Shown: positions 25,818 to 35,710, counted from the stretch's first letter. The stretch: 41,908 bases of DNA from Ferruginibacter sp. (GCA_025362235.1 JANYGZ010000048.1:1-41908); one strand, 5' to 3'. Numbers and translations are program-made. The notes: generated by a model not told the origin, from the letters alone.

Positions 25818-27821
25818 ATGAGTAAAGAAAAATCAGCAACAAAAAAATCTTCACAAACACAAATAGTTAAGGGAAGGTTGGATATTTCCAGGAGTGGAAT
25901 GGGCTATGTAATTGTAGAAGGAATGGAAAAAGACATCGTGGTAAGACCAAATGATTTTGGCAGGGCATTTCATGGCGATACTGTTAGGGTTCAAATAAAT
26001 AACGACAGTGGCCGTGGCAGGCGTACAGAAGGTAAAATAACAGATGTGGCAGTACGCAATCAAGCTACTTATATTGGTAATATTTCGCTTAATAAAAATA
26101 TAGCTTTTTTTAAAGCTGCTACTGAAAAGCCCATGCCCGATTTTTATATTCCGGTTGAAAAATTAAATGGAGCCACAGATGGCGAAAGGGTAGTGGCTAA
26201 GCTGGTTAAATGGGATAAGGCCGATAAAAAACCAGAGGGTGAAGTAGTGACCATATTAAAAGCCGAAGATGTGAATGATATGGCGATGAAAGAAATTTTA
26301 ATTGAAGCCGGCTTTCCATTAACATTTGAAAAACAAGTGCTGGAGGAGGCCATGAAATTATCGGAAACCATTACCCGGGAAGAATTAAAAAAACGGAAAG
26401 ACTACCGGGATATTTTAACTTTTACCATTGACCCTGCAGATGCCAAAGATTTTGATGATGCTATTTCTATCAGGAATTTAGACAATGGTAATTATGAAAT
26501 TGGGGTACACATTGCAGATGTTAGCCATTTTGTAAAGCAGGATAGCATTTTGGATAAAAGTGCTTATGAAAGAGCCACCAGCGTGTATTTGCCGGATAGG
26601 GTAAACCCGATGCTGCCAGAAAAAATAAGCAATGAATTGTGTTCGCTGCGCCCTAATGAAGACAAATACACTTTCTCCGTAATTTTTCAGATAACCAACC
26701 GCGGTGAAATAAAACACAAATGGATTGGCAGAACCATCATACACAGCGACCATAGGTTTACCTATGAAGACGTACAGACAATTATTGAAACAAAAGAAGG
26801 CACACATTATAAAGCTGTTTTGCTGCTCAACAACCTGGCGCAGATTTTTCGTAAAGAAAGATTTGACCAGGGCGCCATTAATTTTTCTTCGCAGGAAGTA
26901 CGTTTTCAACTGGATGAAAAAGGCAAGCCCATTGGTATTGTCATCAAGGAAAGCAAAGATTCGCACAAACTTGTAGAAGAGTTTATGTTATTGGCCAACA
27001 GGACTATTGCCGAATATGTATCCAGAATAAAAATCAACCAGGAGCCGGTGCCTTTTCCGTACCGTATACATGATACTCCGGATGATGAAAAATTAAAACC
27101 ATTTGCCGCATTTGCAAAAAAATTCGGCTATACATTCGATATACATGATGACGCTGCGGTGGCAAAATCTTTTAATAATTTATTAAAAGATGTAAATGGC
27201 AAACCCGAACAGCATGTGTTGGAACAATTGGGTATACGCACCATGGCTAAAGCAGTATATACATCAAAAAATGTGGGTCATTACGGTTTGGGGTTTGAGC
27301 ATTATTGTCATTTTACTTCACCCATACGCCGTTACCCCGATGTGATGGTTCACCGTATTTTGCAGGAATGCCTGGATAAAAATGTAAAGCCCGATAAAAA
27401 GATGGATGAAAAATGCAAACATTGCAGCGATAAAGAACGCAAGGCAATGGAAGCAGAAAGGGCCAGCAATAAATACAAACAGGTAGAGTTTATGCAGGAT
27501 TACCTGGGAGAAGAATTTGACGGCATTATTAGTGGTGTAGCAAGTTTTGGTTTTTTTGTTGAAACCGTTTTACATAAATGCGAAGGGATGGTTACTGTAA
27601 GGGACCTGTGTGAATTTGATGAATTTAAACTGGATGAAGCAGATTATGCATTGGTAGGTTTGCATACCGGTAAAAAATTCAGGATGGGCGATGCGGTAAA
27701 AATAAAAGTGGTAGCGGCCAATTTAGAAAAACGCCAGTTGGATTATCATTGGGTGCAGGAGGATGGCAAAACAGTATTAAATATTGGCAAAGCAAAACAG
27801 GCTACCAAAAAGAAAAAATAA
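25818..27821 (+). CDS. rnr: ribonuclease R
   Basis: The 667-residue protein is a 3'-5' exoribonuclease of the RNase II/R family. N-terminal cold-shock-type OB folds (about 15-150) precede the RNB catalytic domain (about 195-520). The acidic cluster TIDPADAKDFDDAIS (202-216) binds the catalytic metals, and HFTSPIRRYPDVMVHR is the conserved C-terminal RNB motif. An S1 domain (about 565-650, GIISGVASFGFFVE) and a lysine-rich tail (KATKKKK) complete it. It is shorter than the E. coli enzyme (813), mostly at the N-terminus, as is usual in Bacteroidota. It degrades structured RNA in the cytoplasm. Polyprenyl synthase follows 67 bp later. Confidence 0.96.
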   Translation: MSKEKSATKKSSQTQIVKGRLDISRSGMGYVIVEGMEKDIVVRPNDFGRAFHGDTVRVQINNDSGRGRRTEGKITDVAVRNQATYIGNISLNKNIAFFKAATEKPMPDFYIPVEKLNGATDGERVVAKLVKWDKADKKPEGEVVTILKAEDVNDMAMKEILIEAGFPLTFEKQVLEEAMKLSETITREELKKRKDYRDILTFTIDPADAKDFDDAISIRNLDNGNYEIGVHIADVSHFVKQDSILDKSAYERATSVYLPDRVNPMLPEKISNELCSLRPNEDKYTFSVIFQITNRGEIKHKWIGRTIIHSDHRFTYEDVQTIIETKEGTHYKAVLLLNNLAQIFRKERFDQGAINFSSQEVRFQLDEKGKPIGIVIKESKDSHKLVEEFMLLANRTIAEYVSRIKINQEPVPFPYRIHDTPDDEKLKPFAAFAKKFGYTFDIHDDAAVAKSFNNLLKDVNGKPEQHVLEQLGIRTMAKAVYTSKNVGHYGLGFEHYCHFTSPIRRYPDVMVHRILQECLDKNVKPDKKMDEKCKHCSDKERKAMEAERASNKYKQVEFMQDYLGEEFDGIISGVASFGFFVETVLHKCEGMVTVRDLCEFDEFKLDEADYALVGLHTGKKFRMGDAVKIKVVAANLEKRQLDYHWVQEDGKTVLNIGKAKQATKKKK

Positions 27822-27888
27822 TTTATAAACGTCAAATGGCTGGTGTAGTTTTTACGCAAAGCAATTTTGTATTTTAGCAGTTTCCTTT

Positions 27889-28854
27889 ATGCATTCTTTT
27901 ATAGAATTTTCTACGATGTTTCAGCAAAAATTTGACAAACGTCATTTCCCTTTGCATACTCAAACCTTATATGATCCTGCACAATACATTTTACAATTAG
28001 GTGGTAAAAGAGTAAGGCCTGTTTGTGTATTGATGGGTAACGAATTGTTTGGCGACGTTATTGAAGATGCATATCATGCCGCTACTGCCATTGAATTGTT
28101 TCATAATTTTAGTTTGATACATGATGACATAATGGATAAAGCGCCTATGCGCAGGGGTATGGAAACCGTACATCAAAAGTATGGTGAATCAACTGCCCTG
28201 CTTGCCGGTGATGTAATGTTTGTACGGGCTTACGAGTACCTGAATAAAATACATATAAATAACCTGCAAAAAGTATTGCACCTGTTTAATGAAACAGCCA
28301 ATGCCGTATGCGAAGGGCAGCAACTGGATATGGATTTTGAAAACCGAGACAACGTCGGCTTTGATGAATATGTAAATATGATTACGCTTAAAACTTCAGT
28401 GTTATTAGCTGCCAGCCTGCAATTGGGCGCCATATTGGGGGGAGCCAGCGAAGGGAACCAGCGTCATTTATACGGGTTTGGAAAAAACCTCGGTATTGCT
28501 TTCCAGGTGCAGGATGATTATCTGGATGTTTTTGGTGACCCGGAAAAATTTGGCAAACAGGTAGGTGGTGATATCCTTTCCAATAAAAAAACATTTTTAC
28601 TGATACACGCTATGGAGACGGCTTCTGCCGAAGACCAACTGGCATTGAAACAATTGCTGCAAGGGAACCCCACAGATAAGGTACAAAAAGTAACGGCAAT
28701 ATTTAAAAATTGCAAAGCGGATAACTGGGCACAGGAACTTAAAAATAAATACCTTCAAACTGCCTTACAACATTTGGAAGACACTGCTGTAACCTCGGCC
28801 CGCAAACAGCCGTTAATTGAATTGGCGGCTTATTTAATACAGCGGGAATATTGA
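27889..28854 (+). CDS. trans-polyprenyl diphosphate synthase
   Basis: The 321-residue enzyme condenses isopentenyl diphosphate units onto an allylic diphosphate. The first aspartate-rich motif DDIMD is at 79-83 and the second, DDYLD, at 209-213. GGKRVRP (38-44) and LLAGDVMF are further conserved blocks. The length and sequence fit the octaprenyl/heptaprenyl class that feeds quinone synthesis, but chain length cannot be read reliably, so no symbol is given. It acts in the cytoplasm near the membrane. A strong inverted repeat follows the stop. Confidence 0.94.
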   Translation: MHSFIEFSTMFQQKFDKRHFPLHTQTLYDPAQYILQLGGKRVRPVCVLMGNELFGDVIEDAYHAATAIELFHNFSLIHDDIMDKAPMRRGMETVHQKYGESTALLAGDVMFVRAYEYLNKIHINNLQKVLHLFNETANAVCEGQQLDMDFENRDNVGFDEYVNMITLKTSVLLAASLQLGAILGGASEGNQRHLYGFGKNLGIAFQVQDDYLDVFGDPEKFGKQVGGDILSNKKTFLLIHAMETASAEDQLALKQLLQGNPTDKVQKVTAIFKNCKADNWAQELKNKYLQTALQHLEDTAVTSARKQPLIELAAYLIQREY

Positions 28855-28883
28855 TAAAAGCCTTTAAGCGGTTAATTATTATT

Positions 28884-28946
28884 GCCGTTTAGTTGTTAAG
28901 GCGTTTTTATCTATTTTTCAGTTAAACGTCTTAACAACTCAACGGC
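28884..28946. terminator. 23-bp near-perfect inverted repeat after the polyprenyl synthase gene
   Basis: The arms are GCCGTTTAGTTGTTAAGGCG(TTT) at 28884-28906 and its complement at 28924-28946. They pair at 21 of 23 positions, one mismatch being a G-U wobble in RNA. The loop is 17 nt. It is longer than a standard terminator and lacks a T-run directly after it, so it may instead be a repetitive palindrome or a miniature element. Confidence 0.65.
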
Positions 28947-29086
28947 CATTTACTGATTTTGTTCTTTCGAAACAAAGAGCGGCAATTTGAAATGCACATC
29001 TTCCATACTGCCACCCTAAATATTTATCCGCAAATCAATTTTATTAATTATTTTGGAGATTAATACGGTTAATCTAAAAAATAAGC

Positions 29087-30829
29087 ATGTCTACATCTTT
29101 ATTCAGAACAAAAAAGATTGAAAATATTTTAGCCGAAGGCAGTGATGATAGTCATGGTGGTGGCGGATTAAGGCGGGTGCTTTCTATGAAGGATCTTACT
29201 TTTTTTGGTATAGCGGCCATTTTAGGTGCAGGTAGTTTTAGCAGCCTGGGTGGTGCGGTTTTTCATGGTGGGCCTGGGGTGGTTATTTTATTTGTTATTA
29301 CAGCTATTGCCTGTGCTTTTACTGCTTTTTGTTATTCGGAGTTTGCAAGTCGGATACCCGTAGCCGGTAGTGCGTATACTTATGCGTATGCGTCCTTTGG
29401 CGAATTGTTTGCATGGATAATTGGCTGGGCATTGATAATGGAATATTCAATCGGCAACATTTATGTGGCCTATAGCTGGAGCGATTATTTTACTTCTTTT
29501 TTGGATAAAATTGGTGTACATATCCCCCAGTATTTATGCACCAGTTATATGGAAGTAAAAAATGAGATGGCCAATGGTAGTACCAACCCTAATGTACTGG
29601 CTGCATTTACTACAGCACCCATGATCGGCAGCTTAAAAATTATTTTTGATTTGCCTGCTTTCATCATCAATATTTTAATAACCATGCTGGTATTCCGCGG
29701 TATAAAAGAAAGCCGCAATTTCAGCAATTTAATGGTGATGCTTAAAATGATTGTAGTAGCCCTGGTAATTATTGTGGGAGGTTACCTGGTATTCTCCAAT
29801 GGCCTTACATTTAACTGGACGCCGCCCAACGACGAAGGCGTAAAAGCGTTTATGCCCAATGGTTTTAGCGGGGTAATGGCTGCGGTAAGCGGCGTTTTTT
29901 TTGCCTATATTGGTTTTGATGCGGTAAGTGTTTTGGCTGAGGAAAGTAAAAATCCGCAACGGGATTTGCCGAGGGGAATGATTCTTTCACTGGTGATATG
30001 TACCATCGTTTATATTTTATTGACACTGGTTTTAACAGGTGCCGTTAATTACAGAAATTTTCAGGGTGTTGGCGACCCGCTGGCTTTTATTTTTGAAAAG
30101 CAAAACCTTAATGTTGGCTGGATGCAGTTTTTTGTAGCCATCGCAGCAGTTATTGCCATGACGAGTGTGTTGCTGGTTTTTCAAATGGGACAGCCGCGTA
30201 TATGGATGAGTATGAGCCGGGATGGTTTGATGCCACCTGTATTTCAAAAGATACATCCAAAATATAAAACACCTTCTTTTGCTACTATTGTAACCGGTTT
30301 TGTTGTTGGCGTGCCAATTTTATTTACTGATAAAACTTTTGTATTAGACTTTACAAGTATCGCTACTTTATTTGCATTTGTGTTGGTTTGCGGCGGTGTG
30401 CTGTTGATACCAAGAAAAGAAAAACAAGCGGGTAAATTTCATATTCCTTTCATAAACGGGCAATACATTTTTCCGCTGATAGTAATAGGGGCTTTACTAC
30501 TTGCACATAATTTATCTGCCAGTTATTTTAAGGATATGTTCAACTTTAATTTTAGCAGCAATGCAGATTATACCAGTGGTAAACTTAGTTTTATGGATGT
30601 GGCTACACCCAATATCACCCTCATCATTTTTTGGTGCAGCGCTTTATTACTGGCAGCTATTACTTTTGTAAAAAAATATTCTTTGATACCCCTGATGGGC
30701 CTTATAACCTGTATGTACCTGCTAACCGGCATGACAAAAAATAACTGGGCATGGTTTCTCGGCTGGTTATTAATAGGGCTGGTAATTTATTTTTTATATG
30801 GGTACAAAAAAAGTAAGCTGGCTTCTTAA
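29087..30829 (+). CDS. APC-superfamily amino acid permease
   Basis: The 580-residue polytopic inner-membrane protein has about 12 to 14 hydrophobic segments. The first transmembrane segment carries FFGIAAILGAGSFSSLGGAV, where the usual APC helix-breaking motif is G-A/S-G-I-F; here the motif reads GAGSF. Other family blocks are YSEFASRIPVAGSAYTYAYA and FAYIGFDAVSVLAEESKNPQ. The length is close to cationic amino acid transporter (CAT) relatives. A long extracytoplasmic loop (about 155-190) sits between early helices. The substrate is unknown. It stands alone. Confidence 0.92.
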   Translation: MSTSLFRTKKIENILAEGSDDSHGGGGLRRVLSMKDLTFFGIAAILGAGSFSSLGGAVFHGGPGVVILFVITAIACAFTAFCYSEFASRIPVAGSAYTYAYASFGELFAWIIGWALIMEYSIGNIYVAYSWSDYFTSFLDKIGVHIPQYLCTSYMEVKNEMANGSTNPNVLAAFTTAPMIGSLKIIFDLPAFIINILITMLVFRGIKESRNFSNLMVMLKMIVVALVIIVGGYLVFSNGLTFNWTPPNDEGVKAFMPNGFSGVMAAVSGVFFAYIGFDAVSVLAEESKNPQRDLPRGMILSLVICTIVYILLTLVLTGAVNYRNFQGVGDPLAFIFEKQNLNVGWMQFFVAIAAVIAMTSVLLVFQMGQPRIWMSMSRDGLMPPVFQKIHPKYKTPSFATIVTGFVVGVPILFTDKTFVLDFTSIATLFAFVLVCGGVLLIPRKEKQAGKFHIPFINGQYIFPLIVIGALLLAHNLSASYFKDMFNFNFSSNADYTSGKLSFMDVATPNITLIIFWCSALLLAAITFVKKYSLIPLMGLITCMYLLTGMTKNNWAWFLGWLLIGLVIYFLYGYKKSKLAS

Positions 30830-30984
30830 AAAAATGCGATTTATTTAGGGAATTGCCGTCACAGCAGCGAAGGCCTAAACGGCGACTTCTCAATACTATA
30901 AAGCAATCATCAATACAGCTTCTTCTTGCACCTCAAACTATACTAACTTTGTAACAGAATTATGATAAAATTAGAATGTTTTAT

Positions 30985-31016
30985 CAATTCGTGTAATTAG
31001 CAACAATTCGTGTAAT
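30985..31016 (+). repeat. 13-bp direct repeat upstream of the DUF2027-Smr gene
   Basis: CAATTCGTGTAAT occurs at 30985-30997 and again at 31004-31016, 19 bp apart start to start, 20 bp before the ATG. It could be a tandem protein site or an intergenic microsatellite. Confidence 0.6.
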
Positions 31017-31035
31017 AAATTTTCAACAAACTATT

Positions 31036-32049
31036 ATGAAATATGAACCAGGGGACAATATCATAGTTTTGCTTACCAATGAAGAAGGAAAAGTAGTAGA
31101 AATTATGAATGAAAAAATGGTGATGATAGAAGTGAAAGGTGTACGTTTTCCTGCTTATATGGACCAGATTGATTTTCCTTACTTCAATATGTTTTCGCAA
31201 AAAAAACCGGTTGAAAAAAAGAAGGTGTATATAGATAACCTGCCAAAAGAAAAAGGAGGTATGCAACCCAAAAAAGATAATGGGATGTTTATTTGTTTTG
31301 TACCGGTTTTTGATAAAGATATTTTTGATGATGATGTGGTAGAAAAATTAAAAATATACCTCATCAACCAAACCCTGACAGCATTTACTTTTAACTACAA
31401 TTTAGTTTTTAATGGCAGCAGTAGTTTTCAATTGACAAATACTGTTGAACCCGGACACGACTTTTATGTGCATGATGTAAATTTTGAGAACCTGAGCGAC
31501 AATCCACGTTTTGATGTGGAATTTTCTTTGGTTAATCCTGATAAAAAGAAAGCAACTTATTACGAAACTTCTTTAAAATTGAAAGCAAAACAATTATTTA
31601 AAAAAATAGAGGAGCTGCAGTTAAAAAATGAAGCCAGTTTTATGTATCCGCTTTTTGATGTTTACCCCGATAAGGTGGATGAAGAAAAAGTTGGCTTGAG
31701 TAAATTAGGCAACGCAGGGTTCAGGCTATATGATGCATCCCTTGTAAAAGAAAACCTGGCGCCGGCCCGTACAGTAGTTGACCTGCATATAGAAAAACTG
31801 ACCGATAACTGGAAGCATCTCAGCAATTTTGAAATACTGACAATCCAATTAAAAGCGTTCGAAAAATTTTACGATCTGTCGGTAGCGCATCACCAGGCAT
31901 CCTTAACCATTATTCATGGAGTAGGTACCGGAAAACTGCGGGATGAAATACATGATATCTTAAAATTAAAGAAGGAAGTGAAATCTTTTGTAAACCAATA
32001 TCACCCATCTTATGGTTATGGTGCAACAGAAATTTATTTTGCTTATTGA
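31036..32049 (+). CDS. DUF2027 and Smr domain protein
   Basis: The 337-residue cytoplasmic protein begins with a small beta-rich domain (1-60, MKYEPGDNIIVLLTNEEGKV) and a DUF2027 core (about 80-200, MFICFVPVFDKDIFDDDVVE). It ends in a Smr domain with the family's DLH (249-251) and HGVGTGKLR (294-302) motifs. Smr domains are nucleic-acid endonucleases or binders, first described in MutS2; here there is no MutS part. DUF2027-Smr proteins are a recurrent Bacteroidota family of unproven role. The ATG at 31036 begins the conserved N-terminus. Confidence 0.9.
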   Translation: MKYEPGDNIIVLLTNEEGKVVEIMNEKMVMIEVKGVRFPAYMDQIDFPYFNMFSQKKPVEKKKVYIDNLPKEKGGMQPKKDNGMFICFVPVFDKDIFDDDVVEKLKIYLINQTLTAFTFNYNLVFNGSSSFQLTNTVEPGHDFYVHDVNFENLSDNPRFDVEFSLVNPDKKKATYYETSLKLKAKQLFKKIEELQLKNEASFMYPLFDVYPDKVDEEKVGLSKLGNAGFRLYDASLVKENLAPARTVVDLHIEKLTDNWKHLSNFEILTIQLKAFEKFYDLSVAHHQASLTIIHGVGTGKLRDEIHDILKLKKEVKSFVNQYHPSYGYGATEIYFAY

Positions 32050-32109
32050 AGCCTTTATTAATTTTTTTATGTTGCAAAAAAAAGATTAGATTGGGCTATA
32101 ATTGTGAGC

Positions 32110-33726
32110 ATGAAAAAACACACCCGTTTAATTTTCGGGTTTTGTTTACTGGCAATAACAACCCTGGCACAGCAAACTAAAAAATCTCTACTGTATGATT
32201 TGGTAACTCAAAAATACCAGGCAGTAAAAACATTTCCCACAACCCCTCTGTTTAAAGAAATATCATCAACTCCATCATCCAGGTTGAGAGGCTTGCTTTC
32301 AAATAAAATAGTATTGTCATTGAACAGGCAGGCAGCCTTGCAAACCTTTACAGACAGACCCTCAGCAATTTCTCTTTCTGTACCTGCAGGCAAAGGGGTA
32401 AACCGGATATTGGAACTGGTGCAACAGGATATTAATACCAGCGACAACTTTTCTTTCGGCACCATTGATGCCAGCGGTATGCAGCATAAAATCTCCGGCA
32501 ACCAGGGCGTTCATTACAGAGGCTATATTAAAGGTGATTCTTCTTCCTTTGCATCTTTCAGCCTTTTTGCCAATGGCGAGGTGATGGGTATTTTTTGCAA
32601 TAAAAAAGGCAACTTTACTATAGGCAAATTAAATGGTGACGGAGCAGATTATGTAGTATACAATAACAAAGATTTAAATGCACCCATTTATTTTAACTGC
32701 AGTACTGCTGAAACTTCGCCGGTATCATTTAAGCAAAATAGAGAGTCAACAATCTTAACTACAACTGATATTCTTGCGCCCATTTCCTGTAAAAAAATCA
32801 GCATGTATTGGGAAGCAGATTATAAATTATACCATAATAATTTTAGTGGTAATATGGCTGCTACGCAAAACTATATTACGGGTATTTTTAACCAGGTAGC
32901 TACCATGTATCAAAATGAAGGTATATTAATTGAATTGAGGAATTGCAATATATGGACAGGTGCTGATCCATACAATACCATCACGGCCAACTCTGCATTG
33001 GATGCATTTAGAACACGCTGGAATAGACTTAATAATACATTTAAAGGAGACTTGGCGATGCTTATTGACGGAGCTCCTACAAATAATGGTGGCGTGGCTT
33101 ACCTGCAGCAAAATAGCCTTTGTGACAGAAATTTTGCTTTTGGATATAGCGATGTATTTGGTGCTTATAGTACAGTGCCTGTTTACAGTTGGGATGTGCA
33201 TGTAATAACACACGAAATAGGTCATTTGCTCGGCGCCCACCATACACACTGGTGCGGATGGAACACAGGCCCTAATGGGGTTTGCGGCGCAATAGATAAT
33301 TGCTATACCTTGGAACCGGGCGACACCTGTTCCACTTGTGCAGTGAAGAATGATATCAATAATATTTTAACTCCCTTTACAGGTACGGTAATGAGTTATT
33401 GTCATTTGGTAAGTGCAGTAGGTATTAATCTTGCCAATGGATTTGGGCCGTTGCCCGGTGCGGCTATCCGCAAAAGTGTAAAACAGTCGGGCTGTTCAGT
33501 TACAGTTAATAAATGGATAGGGGCAATTAATACTGCCTGGGAAAATACGGGTAACTGGAGCTGTGGCACCATACCCGATGCCAATACAGAAGTAATTATA
33601 ACAGGTGGGTTAAAAAATTACCCTGTTGTAAAAAGTATGGCAATATGTAAAAGCATACAACAATTACCCAAAACCTCATTAAGGGTTAATACCGGGTTTA
33701 TATTGACCATTGCCGGGGCGCAATGA
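32110..33726 (+). CDS. exported metzincin zinc metalloprotease (reprolysin-like)
   Basis: The ATG at 32110 (not the in-frame GTG at 32104) gives 538 residues with a signal peptide (MKKHTRLIFGFCLLAITTLA). After a propeptide-like region comes the metzincin zinc site HEIGHLLGAHH (H368, H372, H378) with catalytic E369, and a Met-turn TVMSYCH about 50 residues later. Several cysteines between them (CGWNTGPNGVCGAIDNC) suggest disulfides. The C-terminal 80 residues (NWSCGTIPDANTEVIITGG) look like a G8-type beta domain. No clear type IX secretion C-terminal signal is visible, so its final location (periplasm or secreted) is open. Confidence 0.91.
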   Translation: MKKHTRLIFGFCLLAITTLAQQTKKSLLYDLVTQKYQAVKTFPTTPLFKEISSTPSSRLRGLLSNKIVLSLNRQAALQTFTDRPSAISLSVPAGKGVNRILELVQQDINTSDNFSFGTIDASGMQHKISGNQGVHYRGYIKGDSSSFASFSLFANGEVMGIFCNKKGNFTIGKLNGDGADYVVYNNKDLNAPIYFNCSTAETSPVSFKQNRESTILTTTDILAPISCKKISMYWEADYKLYHNNFSGNMAATQNYITGIFNQVATMYQNEGILIELRNCNIWTGADPYNTITANSALDAFRTRWNRLNNTFKGDLAMLIDGAPTNNGGVAYLQQNSLCDRNFAFGYSDVFGAYSTVPVYSWDVHVITHEIGHLLGAHHTHWCGWNTGPNGVCGAIDNCYTLEPGDTCSTCAVKNDINNILTPFTGTVMSYCHLVSAVGINLANGFGPLPGAAIRKSVKQSGCSVTVNKWIGAINTAWENTGNWSCGTIPDANTEVIITGGLKNYPVVKSMAICKSIQQLPKTSLRVNTGFILTIAGAQ

Positions 33727-33796
33727 AATTAAATGAACATAGCCAATTCAGATTTTACACCATAGCTGGCATATTTTAGTCAATCAAAACTTATGT

Positions 33797-34642
33797 TTAT
33801 TTATTAAAGGTGCTTCGCATGGCTTTTAGCATTCCATTACTGCTCCATGTGCCTGGTACCAGCATCCGCCTGATGGTATACAGAGGTTCAACAGTATCTC
33901 TTTTGGTAGATAAGGCAAATGCAAGTTGATAACCATGGCTTTTTATTTCGGGTATTGCAGCCTGGTTCCATAAACCAAATGGGTAAGCAAAGTATTTAAT
34001 GGGTTTGCCCGTAATGGCCTCTAATTGTTTTTGCGGTTTTACAATTTGTATATTCCAGTCATCGCCTGAGTATTTGGTAACCATGTGATGATCCCAGGTA
34101 TGTGCTGCAATGATATGCCCGCTGTCTGATAAATTTTTAATGCCAACCTTACTCATATAACGGGGGCGGTTAATCGCAACCGTCATAATAAAAAATACCC
34201 CCTTAAATCCATATTTATTCATTTCTGCAGCGCCTACACTATACTGTTCTTCATCAGTATCATCAAAGGTGAGCATTACAGGTTTTGCAGGCAGGGAACC
34301 GTTATTCAATAAGTACTCATATAACTGATCTGGCGTAATAGTTTGAAAACCACTGTCGGCCAATGTTTTCATCTGGTCTGCAAAAGCAGCAGGTGTTACT
34401 GTATACGCTTTAATGTATTCACTTTCGCCGCCGGTAAAACTTTTAATGTGGTGATAACATAAAATGGGTACTTCCTTTTTTGACAAAATGGTTGCAGCAT
34501 CATTTATCAATTTTGCCACAACAGGTTTTTCAACCACTGTTTTTTGTGTATCAGCTGCAGGGGTTGCTACTTTTATTGGTTGAGACGAACAGCCTGCTAA
34601 AATAAGCAAGCTGAAAATAAATCGGCGTGAACTATTTTTCAT
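33797..34642 (-). CDS. polysaccharide deacetylase (NodB-homology) lipoprotein
   Basis: The 281-residue protein has a lipoprotein signal (FIFSLLILAGC, C18). The carbohydrate esterase 4 fold is shown by VMLTFDDTDEEQ (D127, D128) and HTWDHHM, where H181 and H185 give the H-x3-H metal pair. PVLCYH-like (IPLCYHHIKS variant, PILCYHH) precedes the core, as in YadE-type members. It would remove acetyl groups from a cell-envelope or exopolysaccharide glycan. It lies 21 bp downstream of the secreted protein 34664-35710, so the two are probably one operon. Confidence 0.92.
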   Translation of the reverse strand: MKNSSRRFIFSLLILAGCSSQPIKVATPAADTQKTVVEKPVVAKLINDAATILSKKEVPILCYHHIKSFTGGESEYIKAYTVTPAAFADQMKTLADSGFQTITPDQLYEYLLNNGSLPAKPVMLTFDDTDEEQYSVGAAEMNKYGFKGVFFIMTVAINRPRYMSKVGIKNLSDSGHIIAAHTWDHHMVTKYSGDDWNIQIVKPQKQLEAITGKPIKYFAYPFGLWNQAAIPEIKSHGYQLAFALSTKRDTVEPLYTIRRMLVPGTWSSNGMLKAMRSTFNK

Positions 34643-34663
34643 AAATTAAAAAACGAACCGGTA

Positions 34664-35710
34664 TTACTGATATTGAATATAAATAGGCTTTGGGGTAAAT
34701 TTCATTAGCTCTTGCGGTGTATACATACCACTCGTATTTGGCTTGTTATCGTTTTTATAAAATAATTTAAAACCTGTAAATTCAACCGGCTCTCTATAAA
34801 TATATCTGAGGTAAGAAGATTTTTTTAAAATTTTATCACCAAATCCATCCATGGCCATTACCACTTGTACTTCCGGAACCGTTTTTATTTTATTATAGCC
34901 TGTTACCATGCCTTGTGTAAAACGGTGTACTACCAATATTTTAGGAGGGAGGTTGTTTTTACGCACAAGGTCTGCTAAAAAATCAATCGCATTATTAATA
35001 TCATCGGAGTTAAATGTACCAATTTTTGACCCAGGCACTTCACCATTTTTCATTGAAAATTCAGGATCAATCCCTAAATGCACATTGGGTAATTTAAGGT
35101 ATTGTTCCAACGGAGGCACTTCTTCTTTTATTGAACTGTGCCCTACCTGGATGTCTAAAAATACCAATGCCTCAATTGGCTTGGCCCATGCAAGGATAGT
35201 GTCAATCTGTTTAAAAGGCATGCGCAGCCTATGTTTGTTATCTTTGCCAGGTGCGCCTTGCGCAGTAACAGCTATATAATGTAGAGCAGGTATTGCTTTA
35301 ACCGTTGGATCAACTTCCTGCCATTTGGTTACTTCATCCTGTAATTTTTTTATCATTTCCTCTCTTGGTAGTTCGCCTAAAATCCCCATTCGTTTTGAAT
35401 ATAAATTTCCATAATAGGCAATAATCCTGTTATAAGGCAGCAGGGCTCCGGCTAATGGATAAGCAGTTTTAACGGGCCATTTGCCCGTGGTATCATGATT
35501 ACATAATGCCAGCATTTTTTTATTGTAATCGGCTGTATCAAATAAGTTGGTAGTTGCTGTTGGTAAGGATGCAGTAGGAGGGGTTGCAGCAACGGCTGTT
35601 TTTTTTTCGTTTGATACTACAGGTTTGGTAACTTCTTTAAAGGCAGTAGCATATACTAAAAATGCTATTGGGATAATAAGGATGCCCAGGACACCGATTG
35701 GCTTTTTCAT
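34664..35710 (-). CDS. secreted or membrane-anchored protein of unknown function
   Basis: The 348-residue protein has an N-terminal hydrophobic segment (VLGILIIPIAFLVYATAF) and a Pro/Thr/Ala-rich linker to about 57. The rest looks like a TIM-barrel-type fold with alternating strands: RIIAYYGNLYSKRMGILGE, PALHYIAVTAQ, ALVFLDIQVG, VHLGIDPEFSM, PKILVVHRFTQGM and VQVVMAMDGFGD. Acidic residues at the strand ends (D in FLDIQ, D/E in DPEF, D in MDGFG) are placed like catalytic residues of a glycoside hydrolase, but I recognise no named family. I recall similar proteins in Actinobacteria. The polysaccharide deacetylase partner suggests a glycan substrate; this is inference. Confidence 0.8.
   Translation of the reverse strand: MKKPIGVLGILIIPIAFLVYATAFKEVTKPVVSNEKKTAVAATPPTASLPTATTNLFDTADYNKKMLALCNHDTTGKWPVKTAYPLAGALLPYNRIIAYYGNLYSKRMGILGELPREEMIKKLQDEVTKWQEVDPTVKAIPALHYIAVTAQGAPGKDNKHRLRMPFKQIDTILAWAKPIEALVFLDIQVGHSSIKEEVPPLEQYLKLPNVHLGIDPEFSMKNGEVPGSKIGTFNSDDINNAIDFLADLVRKNNLPPKILVVHRFTQGMVTGYNKIKTVPEVQVVMAMDGFGDKILKKSSYLRYIYREPVEFTGFKLFYKNDNKPNTSGMYTPQELMKFTPKPIYIQYQ

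Noticed and set aside
26478..26966. 162-codon minus-strand ORF inside rnr
   Set aside because: Antisense shadow of the RNB domain.
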